Shown here: positions 42,986 to 53,272 of the stretch, one piece after another
How the letters are laid out: each line of letters starts with the position of its first letter
Numbering within the stretch: the first letter of the stretch is position 1
Assembly: GCF_013085345.1 (NCBI RefSeq)
Contig: NZ_JABFAJ010000011.1
Location: forward strand, 1 to 64,000
Direction of reading: 5' to 3'
Length of the DNA: 64,000 nucleotides
Origin: Isoptericola sediminis
Lineage (GTDB): Bacteria > Actinomycetota > Actinomycetes > Actinomycetales > Cellulomonadaceae
Made by a program: the position numbers and the translations under genes
The notes under the pieces: generated by a model
Told to the model about the DNA's origin: nothing
The model's database searches: none
The model's input: only the letters and a program-made list of their open reading frames with translations

Positions 42986-44596
42986 TCAGGGTCGGGTCAC
43001 GGCGAGCACCGCGTGACCACCACCGGCGACCTCCACGACCCCGTCCTCGACCCGGACGCCGTCACCGAGGAGCATCGTGGCGGTCGTGCCCGCGAGCGCC
43101 GGGATCGTGGTCCGGGCCGCCTCGCGACGCGGGTTGACGACGACGAGGTGCTCGTCGCCGCGCAGGTAGACGAACGGGTACCCGACGTGCAGGACGGTGC
43201 GCGCCCCACCGGTGCGCAGCGCCGGGGTGCGCCGACGCAGGTCCACGAGGTCGCGCACGTGGTGCAGCAGCGACCGCGGGTCCGCACGCTGGGCCGCCAC
43301 GGTGGGGCGGGCCGGGTCCGGGTCCTGCGGGAGGTAGAGCCGCTCGGCCGGCGCGGAAGAGAAACCGCTGTTCGGCAGGGCGTCGTCCCACTGCATCGGG
43401 GTCCGGCACCCGGCACGGTCGTACCCCGGGTTCCAGCGGCTTCCCTCCGTCTCGGGCGCGTCGGGCAGGTTGCGCATCCCGATCTCGTCGCCGTAGTAGA
43501 TCGACGGGAGCGACCCCCACGTCAGCAGGAACGTGAAGGCAGGGCGCAGCTGGTCACCGGTGCGCGGCCCGGCCGCGAGCCGTGAGAAGTCGTGGTCCGC
43601 CGTCGGCAGGACGACGAGCCGGTCCGCGCCGGCTCGGCGCTCCCGCTCGTCCCACTCCCGCAGGAACGTCTCCAGCGCGCGGGTGCCCGCCGCCTCGTCG
43701 ACGTCGGGGTCGAAGAAGCACGGCTCCATCGCCGCCGGGTCCTGCCAGGTCAGGTGGCCGGTGGCGCCGTTGTTGAACAGCGCGCTGTGCTCGCGCTGGA
43801 TGACGAGGGCGAAGTCCGCGTCGAAGCCTCCCCGCAACCCGGCGTCGGCGGTGTTGTCGTCGTCGGCCTCCGGCAGCAGCACCGCGTCCGGGTACCGCGC
43901 GCGCATCCAGCCGGCGATCTCGCGCCACAACGCGGTGGTCGCCTCCAGGTCGGGGTCGTCCTTGACGAGCGAGAAGGCCAGGTCCACACGGAAGCCGGCC
44001 ACGCCGCGGTCCAGCCAGAACCCGATGATCTCCTTGAGGGCCTCGCGGTTGCGCGTGGGGCCCGGGGCGTCGGTCGCCTGCCGCCACGGCTCGTCGGGGT
44101 GCGGTCGGGCGTAGCCGAAGTTCAGCGCGGGCTGGGAGTCGAAGAAGTTCTTCAGGTACCAGCCCTCGCGCGGCCCGGGCGACGGGACGAGCCCCGGCCC
44201 GTCGCGGTCGGCCCAGATGTACCGGTCGTCGGAGGGGTCGGCGAGGGACCGGGCAAACCACGGGTGGTCGATCGAGGTGTGTCCCGCGACGAGGTCGAGC
44301 AGCACCCGGATGCCGCGCCGGCGGGCCTGCTCGACGAGCTCGACCATGTCCTCGTTCGTGCCGTAGCGCGGCGCGATCGTCAGGTAGTCCTCGACGTCGT
44401 AGCCGGCGTCCCGGAACGGGGAGGCGAAGCACGGGTTGAACCAGATCACGTCCACCCCGAGCCACTCCAGGTGGTCGAGGTGGTCGATGACGCCCGGCAG
44501 GTCCCCGATCCCGTCGCCGTTCGAGTCGGCGAACGACTGCGGGTAGATCTCGTAGATGACGGCGTCCGCCAGCCATGCGGGGGTCTGACCGGTCAT
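42986..44596 (-). CDS. GH13 alpha-glucosidase-like enzyme
   Basis: 536 aa from ATG 44596. (beta/alpha)8 GH13: VIYEIYPQSFADSNGDGIGDLPG, DLVAGHTSIDHPWF, nucleophile D205 in GFRVDLAF, acid/base E243 in LLPEADDDN and D336 in PTADHDFSR. No signal, so intracellular. Likely acts on alpha-1,4/1,6 oligosaccharides, sucrose-like or trehalose-like substrates; the QPALNFGYA loop suits an oligo-1,6-glucosidase/trehalose-synthase neighbourhood. Its stop lies 145 bp before the patatin operon start; that gap shows no clear site. Confidence 0.87.
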   Translation of the reverse strand: MTGQTPAWLADAVIYEIYPQSFADSNGDGIGDLPGVIDHLDHLEWLGVDVIWFNPCFASPFRDAGYDVEDYLTIAPRYGTNEDMVELVEQARRRGIRVLLDLVAGHTSIDHPWFARSLADPSDDRYIWADRDGPGLVPSPGPREGWYLKNFFDSQPALNFGYARPHPDEPWRQATDAPGPTRNREALKEIIGFWLDRGVAGFRVDLAFSLVKDDPDLEATTALWREIAGWMRARYPDAVLLPEADDDNTADAGLRGGFDADFALVIQREHSALFNNGATGHLTWQDPAAMEPCFFDPDVDEAAGTRALETFLREWDERERRAGADRLVVLPTADHDFSRLAAGPRTGDQLRPAFTFLLTWGSLPSIYYGDEIGMRNLPDAPETEGSRWNPGYDRAGCRTPMQWDDALPNSGFSSAPAERLYLPQDPDPARPTVAAQRADPRSLLHHVRDLVDLRRRTPALRTGGARTVLHVGYPFVYLRGDEHLVVVNPRREAARTTIPALAGTTATMLLGDGVRVEDGVVEVAGGGHAVLAVTRP

Positions 44597-44712
44597 GTCG
44601 CTGCTCCCTGTCCACGCTGCACGGGTCCTGCCCGCGAGCCTAGGAGCGATCGGTGTGCGGCGCGTGTCGGTGCCGCCCGTGGCATCGTGGAACCGGCGGC
44701 GAGGAGGCGGCC

Positions 44713-45255
44713 ATGGCGAAGGGCTGGCTGGTGCGGGCCACGGGTGTGCTGCTGCTGATCGGCGCGGCGGGCATCGGCGTCGACGCCTGGCTCTCCTGGA
44801 ACCAGGCGGACGGCTCCTGGGGACTGATCCTCGCCTACCTCGGCACGACGTTCGGGCTGGTCCTGCTGGTCCCCGTGATGGTGCGCCTCCGGGGCTGGAT
44901 GGCGGGCACGGCGGTCGCCGTCGGCGCCGCGAGCACGTTCGTGTTCTGGTACGGCTACCCGGAGTTCGCGATGTACGGGGGCCTCGGGTCGCTGTTCCTC
45001 GGTGCCGTCATGCTCTCGCTGCCCGACTGGGGCCGCGTCGCCGCGTTCCCCTGGATCGTCTCCGGCACGCTCGGGCTGCCGGACCTCGTCCGGGAGGGCG
45101 TCTCGTGGGGTCCGGTGGCCTCGTTCTCGGTGCTCGGTGTCGCCATCGGCCTCACCGGGGCGTACGTGGTCACCCGCCCGGCGGGCGCCGGGCCACGGCA
45201 CGGGACGGACGACCCTCCGGCCGAGCTCCCGACCGGCCGAAACACTTCCACCTAG
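44713..45255 (+). CDS. Unknown membrane protein
   Basis: 180 aa, SD GAGGAGG, ATG 44713. Five or six hydrophobic segments (VRATGVLLLIGAAGIGVDAWL, LAYLGTTFGLVLLVPVMV, MAGTAVAVGAASTFVFWYG and others), short loops and a hydrophilic C-terminus. No family recognised and no catalytic residues evident. Possibly transcribed from a CATCGT-type -10 near 44683. Alone between divergent GH13 and convergent MarR genes. Confidence 0.72.
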   Translation: MAKGWLVRATGVLLLIGAAGIGVDAWLSWNQADGSWGLILAYLGTTFGLVLLVPVMVRLRGWMAGTAVAVGAASTFVFWYGYPEFAMYGGLGSLFLGAVMLSLPDWGRVAAFPWIVSGTLGLPDLVREGVSWGPVASFSVLGVAIGLTGAYVVTRPAGAGPRHGTDDPPAELPTGRNTST

Positions 45256-45300
45256 GCGACCGACGCGTCTCCCCAGCACGCTCGGACCCACCGGACGGGG

Positions 45301-45807
45301 TCACCGTCGCGGACCGCCGGTGTCGGCCAGCCGGGCGGACAGCGCCTGGGCGATCTCACCGGCCGCGTCGAGCTGGGCCGGTGAGAGGGCGTCGATGAAC
45401 AGCTCGGAGACGGCCTGCAGGTGGCCGACCGAGGCGCGGCGGAAGACGTCGGCGCCCGCATCGGTCAGGTGGACGCAGGACCCCCAGCCCCCGTCCGCAG
45501 GGCCCTTGCGTTCCACCAGGCCGCGACGTTCCATGCGTCCGACGTGGTGCGACAGCCGGCTGCGTTCCCAGCCGACGGCGTCCGCCAGCTCGGAGGAGCG
45601 CAGGTTGCGCGCGGGGGCCTCGCGCAGGGCGAGCAGGACCGAGTAGTCCTGCAGGGACATCCCCGACTCGGACTGGAGCCGGGCGCCCAACCGCGAGCGC
45701 AGCAGCTCGGTCGTCTCGATGAACGCGCGCCAGGTCGCCAGCTGCTGCGCCGTCGGAGCGTGCCGAGCTGTCTCTGCCACGGCGGGCCTCCCCTCTTCGA
45801 TGGACAT
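45301..45807 (-). CDS. MarR-family regulator
   Basis: 168 aa from ATG 45807 (ATG 45816 adds three residues). Winged-helix core: LQDYSVLLALREAPARNLRSSELADAVGWERSRLSHHVGRMERRGLVERKGP, then CVHLTDAGADVFRRA. One Cys near the wing might make it redox sensitive, which is speculation. Divergent from the LLM gene; three copies of a GTTGAC-N2-GTCAAC element cover both starts, so it should repress itself and the LLM-reductase operon. Confidence 0.9.
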   Translation of the reverse strand: MSIEEGRPAVAETARHAPTAQQLATWRAFIETTELLRSRLGARLQSESGMSLQDYSVLLALREAPARNLRSSELADAVGWERSRLSHHVGRMERRGLVERKGPADGGWGSCVHLTDAGADVFRRASVGHLQAVSELFIDALSPAQLDAAGEIAQALSARLADTGGPRR

Positions 45808-45856
45808 GTCAACCATCGGGAATAGGTGTTGACCTGTCAAGTGTTGACGTGTCAAC
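45801..45856. promoter_or_regulatory. Three MarR-type operators in tandem
   Basis: GTTGACGTGTCAAC (45843-45856) is a perfect palindrome; TTGACCTGTCAA (45829-45840) is a second copy 15 bp away; a degenerate third, TGGACATGTCAAC (45801-45813), covers the MarR start codon. Together they overlap both divergent promoters. Confidence 0.75.
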
Positions 45857-45896
45857 TTCCGCCATCCTCCACCTCGATCACCTGGGGAGTCACACC

Positions 45897-46949
45897 GTGA
45901 GCACCACTGTTGAGTTCGGCCTCGACTCGTTCGGCGACCGCCCGATGGGCACCGACGGCGAGCTGGTCTCGCACGCCGCGGCCATCCGTCAGGTCGTCGA
46001 CGAGGCCGTGCTGGCCGACCAGACCGGCGTCGACGTCATCGCCCTGGGCGAGCACCACCGCCCCGAGTACGCGATCTCCTCCCCGGACACGGTCCTGGCC
46101 GGGCTCGCCGGCGTCACGCAGAACATCCGGCTCGCCTCCGGGGTGACCGTGCTGTCCTCCGACGACCCGGTCCGGGTCTTCCAGCGCTTCGCCACGGTCG
46201 ACGCCCTGTCCCGCGGGCGGGCCGAGGTCATCCTCGGCCGCGGCTCGTTCACCGAGTCCTTCCCGCTGTTCGGCTACGACCTGGCCGACTACGACCTGCT
46301 GTTCGAGGAGAAGATCCAGCTCTTCGCCGAGCTGCTCAAGGAGAAGCCCGTCACCTGGTCCGGCACCACCCGTGCCGCGCTCACCGACGCGGAGGTCTTC
46401 CCCACCACCGAGTCCGGCCACCTGAGCACCTGGGTCGGCGTCGGCGGGTCCCCGCAGTCCGTGATCCGCGCGGCCCACTACGACCTGCCCCTCATGCTCG
46501 CCATCATCGGCGGCGACCCCGCACGCTTCCGCCCGTACGTCGACCTGTACCGGCGCGCTGCCGCGCAGTTCGGCACCACCGCCCACCCGGTCGGCATGCA
46601 CTCGCCCGGCTTCATCGCCGACACCGACGAGGAGGCCCGGGAGATCTACTGGCCCCACTACCGCCTGCAGCGCGACCGCATCGGCGCCACGCGGGGCTGG
46701 CCTCCCGTGCGCCGGTCCGAGTTCGACGCCGAGATCGGCGGCGGGTCCCTCTACGTCGGCTCGCCCGAGACCGTCGCCCGCAGGGTCGCCGCAGCCGTGA
46801 CCAGCCTCGGCGTGGGGCGGTTCGACCTCATCTACACCACCGGTGCGCAGCCCGCCGACGCGCGCCTGCGCAACGTCGAGCTGTACGGGACCAAGGTCAT
46901 CCCCCTGGTCCGTGACCTGCTCGCCGACCAGCCCCAGGAGATCGCATGA
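45897..46949 (+). CDS. LLM-class flavin-dependent oxidoreductase
   Basis: 350 aa from GTG 45897, GGGGAG upstream; a GTG at 45849 would lie inside the operators. Luciferase-like barrel: [56 protein letters not shown] and [16 protein letters not shown]. Uses FMNH2 or F420. Coupled (ATGA) to a reductase-like gene that could supply reduced cofactor; the substrate may be an aldehyde or xenobiotic sensed by the MarR protein. Confidence 0.9.
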   Translation: MSTTVEFGLDSFGDRPMGTDGELVSHAAAIRQVVDEAVLADQTGVDVIALGEHHRPEYAISSPDTVLAGLAGVTQNIRLASGVTVLSSDDPVRVFQRFATVDALSRGRAEVILGRGSFTESFPLFGYDLADYDLLFEEKIQLFAELLKEKPVTWSGTTRAALTDAEVFPTTESGHLSTWVGVGGSPQSVIRAAHYDLPLMLAIIGGDPARFRPYVDLYRRAAAQFGTTAHPVGMHSPGFIADTDEEAREIYWPHYRLQRDRIGATRGWPPVRRSEFDAEIGGGSLYVGSPETVARRVAAAVTSLGVGRFDLIYTTGAQPADARLRNVELYGTKVIPLVRDLLADQPQEIA

Positions 46950-47593
46950 GCACCAGCAACCAGACCCTCGGCATCATCGGCGCGGGCAAGGTCGGCACCG
47001 TCCTCGCGCGCCTCGCGGTCCGGGCTGGCTACCGCGTCCTGATCTCCGGCTCCGGGGATCCGGCGAAGATCGCCCTGACCGTCGAGGTCCTCGCACCCGG
47101 CGCCGAACCCGTCACCACGGCCGAGGCCGCGGCCAAGGCCGACGTCGTGATCCTCGCCCTCCCGCTGGGCAAGCACCGCGCGCTGCCCGCCGACGCACTG
47201 GCCGGCAAGCTCGTCGTCGACGCCATGAACTTCTGGTGGGAGACGGACGGCCACCGCGAGGACCTCTCCCGGCCCGCCACCTCCACCAGCGAGCTCGTCC
47301 AGGCCTCGCTGCCCGCCGCCCGCGTCGTCAAGGCGTTCAACCACATGGGCTACCACGACCTGGAGGACGGCTCCCGGCCCGCCGGTCACCCCGAGCGCAA
47401 GGCGATCGCCGTCGCGGGGGACGAGGCCGACGACGTCACCGCCGCGGCCGCCGTCGTCGACGCTCTCGGGTTCGACCCGGTCGTCACCGGTGCTCTGGCC
47501 ACCGGGCGGCGGCTGGAACCGGGGCATCCCGCCTTCGGAGCGAACGTCGGCGCGGACCGGCTCCGGCTCCTCACCCGGGAGACCGCCGCCTGA
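46946..47593 (+). CDS. NADPH-dependent F420 reductase-like protein
   Basis: 215 aa, start overlapping the LLM stop by 4 nt. Rossmann N-terminus [39 protein letters not shown] and [10 protein letters not shown], with [15 protein letters not shown] as in the Fno/NpdG and F420-reductase-like family. Likely NADP(H)-dependent. The pairing suggests it recycles a cofactor for the LLM enzyme, but its cofactor cannot be decided from sequence alone. Confidence 0.87.
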   Translation: MSTSNQTLGIIGAGKVGTVLARLAVRAGYRVLISGSGDPAKIALTVEVLAPGAEPVTTAEAAAKADVVILALPLGKHRALPADALAGKLVVDAMNFWWETDGHREDLSRPATSTSELVQASLPAARVVKAFNHMGYHDLEDGSRPAGHPERKAIAVAGDEADDVTAAAAVVDALGFDPVVTGALATGRRLEPGHPAFGANVGADRLRLLTRETAA

Positions 47594-47642
47594 CCACGCG
47601 CCCGACGGGCACGGCCGCGTGCCGCGCCCGTCCGGGGCGTCG

Positions 47643-48188
47643 TCAGGCGACGCCGGGCGGGGTCTCGGCGGCCAGGTGGCGCAGGCCGACCGCCCAGGTG
47701 GCGTCGAGGTCGGCCTCCGCGGGGAAGCGGCGGTTGAGCTCCAGCGTCGCCATGCCGTGCATGAACGCGAACACGGCGCGAGCCCTGGCCTCGTCACCGT
47801 GCAGAACGTCGACCAGCGGCTGCGCTGCCGCCGCCTCGACGCCGGGGACGAGTTCGTCCCGATCCAGCTCCCGCTCGGTCATCAGCCGGTAGAGATGCGG
47901 GGACCGACGGGCGAAGGCGCGGTACGCCCCGCCGATGCCGCCGATCTCGTCGTCGGTCGAGCCTTCCAGCGCCTGGCGCAGCGCGGCCGCCAGCTCGGCG
48001 AAGCCGTCGGAGACCAGCGCGTTCTCCAACGCCTGCTTGTCCGGCAGATGGTTGTACAAGGACGGTGCGCGGATGCCGAGACGGTCGGCGACCGCCCGCA
48101 TGGTGACGGCGTCGACACCCCCGCCGTCCAGCAGCTCGCGTGCCGCCCGGACGATCGCCGCCCGTCGCGCTGTCGATGCTCGTGCCAT
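47643..48188 (-). CDS. TetR-family regulator (WHG-type C-domain)
   Basis: 181 aa from ATG 48188, SD AGGAG. HTH: RAAIVRAARELLDGGGVDAVTMRAVADRLGIRAPSLYNHLPDKQAL. The C-domain contains the F-A-F-M-H-G-M-A helix of the TetR_C WHG group. Divergent from the SRPBCC gene across 76 bp that hold one perfect operator, so it likely controls itself and that gene. Confidence 0.9.
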   Translation of the reverse strand: MARASTARRAAIVRAARELLDGGGVDAVTMRAVADRLGIRAPSLYNHLPDKQALENALVSDGFAELAAALRQALEGSTDDEIGGIGGAYRAFARRSPHLYRLMTERELDRDELVPGVEAAAAQPLVDVLHGDEARARAVFAFMHGMATLELNRRFPAEADLDATWAVGLRHLAAETPPGVA

Positions 48189-48214
48189 CGCCGACTCCTG
48201 GGAACAGTTTCGAG

Positions 48215-48229
48215 ACTAACGCTGTTAGT
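48215..48229. promoter_or_regulatory. TetR operator
   Basis: ACTAAC (48215-48220), GCT, GTTAGT (48224-48229): perfect 6-bp arms with a 3-bp spacer between the divergent TetR and SRPBCC genes. Confidence 0.65.
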
Positions 48230-48264
48230 TTACCCGTCCGTCCCCGTCCATCCAGGGAGACCGC

Positions 48265-48711
48265 ATGTCCACCACCATCAGTCACGCCGTCCGGATCGAC
48301 CGTGCACCGGCCGACGTCTGGAGCGTGCTCACCGACACCGCTCGCTACCCGGACTGGAACCCGTTCATCACACGGTTGTCCGGGAATCTCGAGGTGGGGT
48401 CCCGCCTCGAGGCGGTGATCGAGCCCCCCGGCCGGCGCCCGATGACCTTCCGACCCACGGTCGTCGACCACGAGCCGGGGCGGGCGCTCCACTGGCGGGG
48501 CCGCCTCGGGCTCCCCGGCATCTTCGACGGTGACCACCGCTTCGAGCTGGACGGGCTCCCGTCCGGCGGCACGCTGCTGACCCAGACCGAGACCTTCAGC
48601 GGCGTCCTGGTCCCGCTGCTCCGGTCGATCCTCGCCCCGACCCGGCTCGGGTTCGAGCAGATGAACGACGCCCTGAGGACGCGCGCGGAGGGACTGCCCG
48701 CCCGTCCGTGA
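48265..48711 (+). CDS. SRPBCC-family (START-like) protein
   Basis: 148 aa. Helix-grip fold starting ISHAVRIDRAPADVWSVLTDTARYPDWNPFITRLSG, with LEAVIEPPGRRPMTFRPTVV and LLTQTETFSGVLVPLL. Such small SRPBCC proteins bind hydrophobic ligands or act as AHSA1-like/polyketide-cyclase-like enzymes. Ligand unknown. The TetR gene across the promoter suggests induction by a hydrophobic compound. The 51 bp after its stop show nothing notable. Confidence 0.87.
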   Translation: MSTTISHAVRIDRAPADVWSVLTDTARYPDWNPFITRLSGNLEVGSRLEAVIEPPGRRPMTFRPTVVDHEPGRALHWRGRLGLPGIFDGDHRFELDGLPSGGTLLTQTETFSGVLVPLLRSILAPTRLGFEQMNDALRTRAEGLPARP

Positions 48712-50307
<1,596 letters not shown>

Positions 50308-50330
50308 CCGGACGCCCCCAGGGGTAGACG

Positions 50331-50369
50331 ACGAGTCCCGGCCGGATCATCGATCCGGCCGGGACTCGT
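50331..50369. terminator. 17-bp perfect hairpin, bidirectional
   Basis: 50331-50347 pairs without mismatch with 50353-50369 around the loop CATCG, between the convergent hydrolase and RidA genes. Confidence 0.88.
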
Positions 50370-50390
50370 GCGTGCACCGTGCGGCGGCTC

Positions 50391-50798
50391 TCAGTCGGTG
50401 ACCGCGATCGCCTCGACCTCCACGAGGACGTCGGGCTCGAACAGGATCTCGACCCCGATGAGCGACGACGGCGGCAGCGGCTGAGGCAGGCCGAGCTCGG
50501 CGGCGACGTCCCCGACGCCGGCCAGGAAGTCCTCGATGCGGTCCGGTCGCCATCCGGTCACGTAGAACGTGAGGCGGACGACGTCGGCGAAGCTCGCGCC
50601 GCCCCCGGCCAGCCCGATCGCGACGTTGCGCAGCGCGTCCGCGGTCTGGCCGCGGAGGTCGGCGGAGAGCGCCTGCCCGTCGGCGTCACGGCTGACCTGA
50701 CCGGCCACGTGGACCTGGCGGGTGCCCGTCGCGACGGCGACGTGATGGTAGGGAACGGGCTGCGTCATGCCCTCGGGCGACACATAGGTGACGGTCAT
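50391..50798 (-). CDS. RidA-family protein
   Basis: 135 aa from ATG 50798, SD AGGAGG. Family motifs VHVAGQVSRDADGQ, LRGQTADALRNVAIGLAGGGASFADVVRLTFYVT and SSLIGVEILFEPDVLVEVEAIA. RidA hydrolyses reactive enamine/imines from PLP enzymes; the Arg expected near the C-terminal IEA.A motif (as in true RidA) is not clear here, so it may be one of the Rid1-7 relatives. Divergent from an HxlR regulator. Confidence 0.88.
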   Translation of the reverse strand: MTVTYVSPEGMTQPVPYHHVAVATGTRQVHVAGQVSRDADGQALSADLRGQTADALRNVAIGLAGGGASFADVVRLTFYVTGWRPDRIEDFLAGVGDVAAELGLPQPLPPSSLIGVEILFEPDVLVEVEAIAVTD

Positions 50799-50835
50799 GG
50801 GGATCCTCCTGTACTCGGTGGTCTGGTTTCTGTAA

Positions 50836-50861
50836 GGTACCTAGTAGCAGGAAGTCACTAC
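50836..50861. promoter_or_regulatory. Possible HxlR operator
   Basis: GGTACC (50836-50841) followed by TAGTAGC and a matching ACTAC at 50857-50861 (GTAG 50844-50847 with CTAC 50858-50861), in the 79-bp gap between RidA and HxlR genes. The repeat is weak, but the position and GTAC content suit HxlR sites. Confidence 0.35.
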
Positions 50862-50877
50862 AACGAGACCAGGTTTC

Positions 50878-51258
50878 ATGAACGACACCACGTCACCCGC
50901 GCCCCACCTGACGATCGCCCAGCACCGGCGCGACCTGCTCGACCAGGTCCTGGACAAGTGGTCCCTCGAGATCCTCGAGCTCCTGTGCGAGCAGCCCCTG
51001 CGGTTCAACGGGCTCCGCCGGGCCATCCCCGGGGTCACGCAGAAGTCGCTCAGCGCGACGCTGCGGCGCCTTGAGCGCAACGGCATCGTCACGCGGGTCG
51101 TGCTGTCGACCCGCCCGGTGGCCGTGGAGTACCGCATCTCACCCCTGGGCAAGACCCTCCGGGAGCCCGTCGACGCCTTGATCATCTGGGCCGCCGAGAA
51201 CGCCGACGAGGTCGAGCGCGCGCGGGACGCGTACGACCAGGCCTCGGCGGAGAGCTGA
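50878..51258 (+). CDS. HxlR-family regulator
   Basis: 126 aa from ATG 50878. Winged helix: LDKWSLEILELLCEQPLRFNGLRRAIPGVTQKSLSATLRRLERNGIVTRVVLSTRPVAVEYRISPLGKTLREPV. Lacks the usual N-terminal Cys of redox-sensing members. Likely controls the divergent RidA gene and itself. Confidence 0.9.
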   Translation: MNDTTSPAPHLTIAQHRRDLLDQVLDKWSLEILELLCEQPLRFNGLRRAIPGVTQKSLSATLRRLERNGIVTRVVLSTRPVAVEYRISPLGKTLREPVDALIIWAAENADEVERARDAYDQASAES

Positions 51259-51324
51259 GAGGTCGCGGCGAACGCCTCGTCCTCGTCACGGACAGGCCGT
51301 CGACGTCGGACCAGACGCCCCGTG

Positions 51325-51354
51325 CGCGTCGACGCGTACCGTACGGTCGACGCG
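51325..51354. promoter_or_regulatory. Long imperfect palindrome before the symporter gene
   Basis: CGCGTCGAC (51325-51333) and GTCGACGCG (51346-51354) flank a second inverted pair CGTAC (51335-51339) and GTACG (51341-51345); only one base breaks the symmetry. It ends 20 bp before GTG 51375. It could be an operator or a terminator for hxlR. Confidence 0.5.
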
Positions 51355-51374
51355 ACGACCGAGAGGGACCACCT

Positions 51375-52394
51375 GTGACACGACGATCCAAGCTGCGGCG
51401 CGGGGTACGCCAGTGGGTCGACCCGTTCGTCGTCGCCATCGTCCTCGCCCTCCTGGTCGGCGTCGTGGTACCCGTCCCCGACGGCGCACGGGAAGCGCTC
51501 GACGTCGTCACCGACGTCGCGATCGCCCTGCTGTTCCTGCTCTACGGGGCACGGCTACCGACGCGGGAGATCTGGCGGTCGCTGACCGACTGGCGCCTGC
51601 AGGGATCGCTGCTCGTCGCGACGTTCGTCGTGTTCCCGCTCGTCGGGCTCGGCGTCTCCGCGGCCGTCGGCCCGGTCGTCGGGCAGGGGATCGCCGTCGG
51701 GCTGCTCTGCGTCTCGCTGCTGCCGTCCACGGTGAACTCCGCCGTCGCGTTCACGTCCGTGGCACGCGGCGACGTCGCCGGCGCGATCTGCGGGGCGACC
51801 GTGTCGAACGTCGTCGGCATGGTCGCCACTCCCCTGCTGGTCCTCGGCCTGATGAGCGGAGCGGTCGCCGGCGACGGCGCCGTCGGGGCGGACGGTCTGC
51901 AGACCGTGCTGCTGCAGCTCCTCGCGCCGCTGGTGCTCGGCCAGCTCCTGCAGCCCTGGGTGGGCGGGCTCCTGCGGCGGCACAAGGCCGTCACCACGGC
52001 GGTGGACCGCGGGACGATCCTGCTCATCGTGTTCACGGCGATCAGCGGCGCCACCGCCGAGGGCATCTGGGCAGACATGAGCGTGGGGGTCGTGCTCGTG
52101 CTCGTCGGGTCCGCCGGGGTGCTGCTGGCCGTCATGCTGGCCCTGACGTGGTGGGGCGGCCGGGCGCTGGGGCTGCCGCGCGACCAGCGGGTCACCCTGC
52201 TGCTCGTCGGGGGGATGAAGTCGCTGGCCACGGGCCTGCCGATGGCCTCGGCGCTGCTGCCCGCCGCGACGCTCGCCGTCGTCGTCGTGCCGCTGGTCGT
52301 CTTCCACCAGCTCCAGCTCGTGGTCTGCTCCGTGCTGGCCCGCCGGCTCGGGCAGGAGCCCGTGCCCGCCGAGGCCGGGGCCGGGCGGGGATGA
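51375..52394 (+). CDS. Bile acid:sodium symporter family permease (DUF4137/SBF-like)
   Basis: 339 aa from GTG 51375 with GAGAGGG upstream. About ten TMs; RQWVDPFVVAIVLALLVGVVVP start, LLCVSLLPSTVNSAVAFTSVARGDVAGAICGATVSN (the conserved discontinuous-helix motif) and GGMKSLATGLPMASALL. Resembles the YfeH-like prokaryotic branch of the SBF family. Substrate not known; arsenite, bile-acid-like or organic anions are options for the family. Confidence 0.88.
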   Translation: MTRRSKLRRGVRQWVDPFVVAIVLALLVGVVVPVPDGAREALDVVTDVAIALLFLLYGARLPTREIWRSLTDWRLQGSLLVATFVVFPLVGLGVSAAVGPVVGQGIAVGLLCVSLLPSTVNSAVAFTSVARGDVAGAICGATVSNVVGMVATPLLVLGLMSGAVAGDGAVGADGLQTVLLQLLAPLVLGQLLQPWVGGLLRRHKAVTTAVDRGTILLIVFTAISGATAEGIWADMSVGVVLVLVGSAGVLLAVMLALTWWGGRALGLPRDQRVTLLLVGGMKSLATGLPMASALLPAATLAVVVVPLVVFHQLQLVVCSVLARRLGQEPVPAEAGAGRG

Positions 52395-52425
52395 GCCGGG
52401 AGGTGCAGGAGGTTCCTGCTGAGCC

Positions 52426-53109
52426 TCAGAGCAGCTCGGCGACCTTCTCGGCGGTCTTCTTCGCGGAGCCGGGGTTCTGGCCCGTGACGAGGCGTCCGTC
52501 GACGACGGTGTACGGAGCGAACGGCAGCGTCGCCTTCTGGTAGCGCGCGCCCCTCTTCCTCGCCTCCTCCTCGACGTTGTACGGCACGAGCTTGTCGACG
52601 CGCGCGACCACCTCTTCGGTCCAGGCGAAGCCGGTGACCTGCCGTCCGGCGATGAGGAGGGTGCCGTCGGAGAGCAGCGTGTTGAGCAGGCCGCAGTAGC
52701 CGTGGCAGACGGAGGCCACGACGCCGCCCTGCTCCCAGATCTGTCGGGTGATCCGCTGCAGGCCCTCGCTGTCGGGGAAGTCGTACATCACCCCGTGACC
52801 GCCGGTGAAGTAGATCGCGTCGTAGTCCGCGGCGTCGATCTCGTCCGGGCCGGCGGTGTGCTCCAGCAGCTCCATCCGGTCCGGGTCGCCGTGCCAGGCC
52901 TTGGCGGTCTTGTCGTAGGCGGGGAACTTCAGAGACCGCGGCTCCAGCGGCGACCGTCCACCCTGCGGGCTGACGATCGTCTGCTCGAAGCCGTGCTCGG
53001 CGAAGACGTGCCAGGCGTGCGTCAGCTCGGACAGCCACAGTCCGGTCGGGTGCGACGGGTCGTCATAGTGGCCGACGTTGGTGACCACGTGAAGGATGCG
53101 TCGGGTCAC
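52426..53109 (-). CDS. DJ-1/PfpI family, Hsp31/YajL-like
   Basis: 227 aa from GTG 53109, SD GGAGG. TNVGHYDDPSHPTGLWLSELTHAWHVF opening, YFTGGHGVMYDFPD and nucleophile elbow VASVCHGYCGLLN with conserved Cys; the Glu in GLWLSELTH and His complete the triad as in Hsp31/glyoxalase III proteins. Likely methylglyoxal detoxification or protein repair. Distinct in size and motifs from the DJ-1 gene at 12367. Confidence 0.9.
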   Translation of the reverse strand: MTRRILHVVTNVGHYDDPSHPTGLWLSELTHAWHVFAEHGFEQTIVSPQGGRSPLEPRSLKFPAYDKTAKAWHGDPDRMELLEHTAGPDEIDAADYDAIYFTGGHGVMYDFPDSEGLQRITRQIWEQGGVVASVCHGYCGLLNTLLSDGTLLIAGRQVTGFAWTEEVVARVDKLVPYNVEEEARKRGARYQKATLPFAPYTVVDGRLVTGQNPGSAKKTAEKVAELL

Positions 53110-53272
53110 GGGTGTGCCTCCAGTCGAGCGGATGTCGGGACCTGACCATCCAAACCGACGGCGAGGATCTCGGCGACCGCAGCGTGCACGCGGTCGCTGC
53201 TCGTCGCCCCCTAGGCTCAGGTGTGCCGCGCTCACACTGCTGTGCGGCGAGACCCGTGGAAAGTCGAGATCG

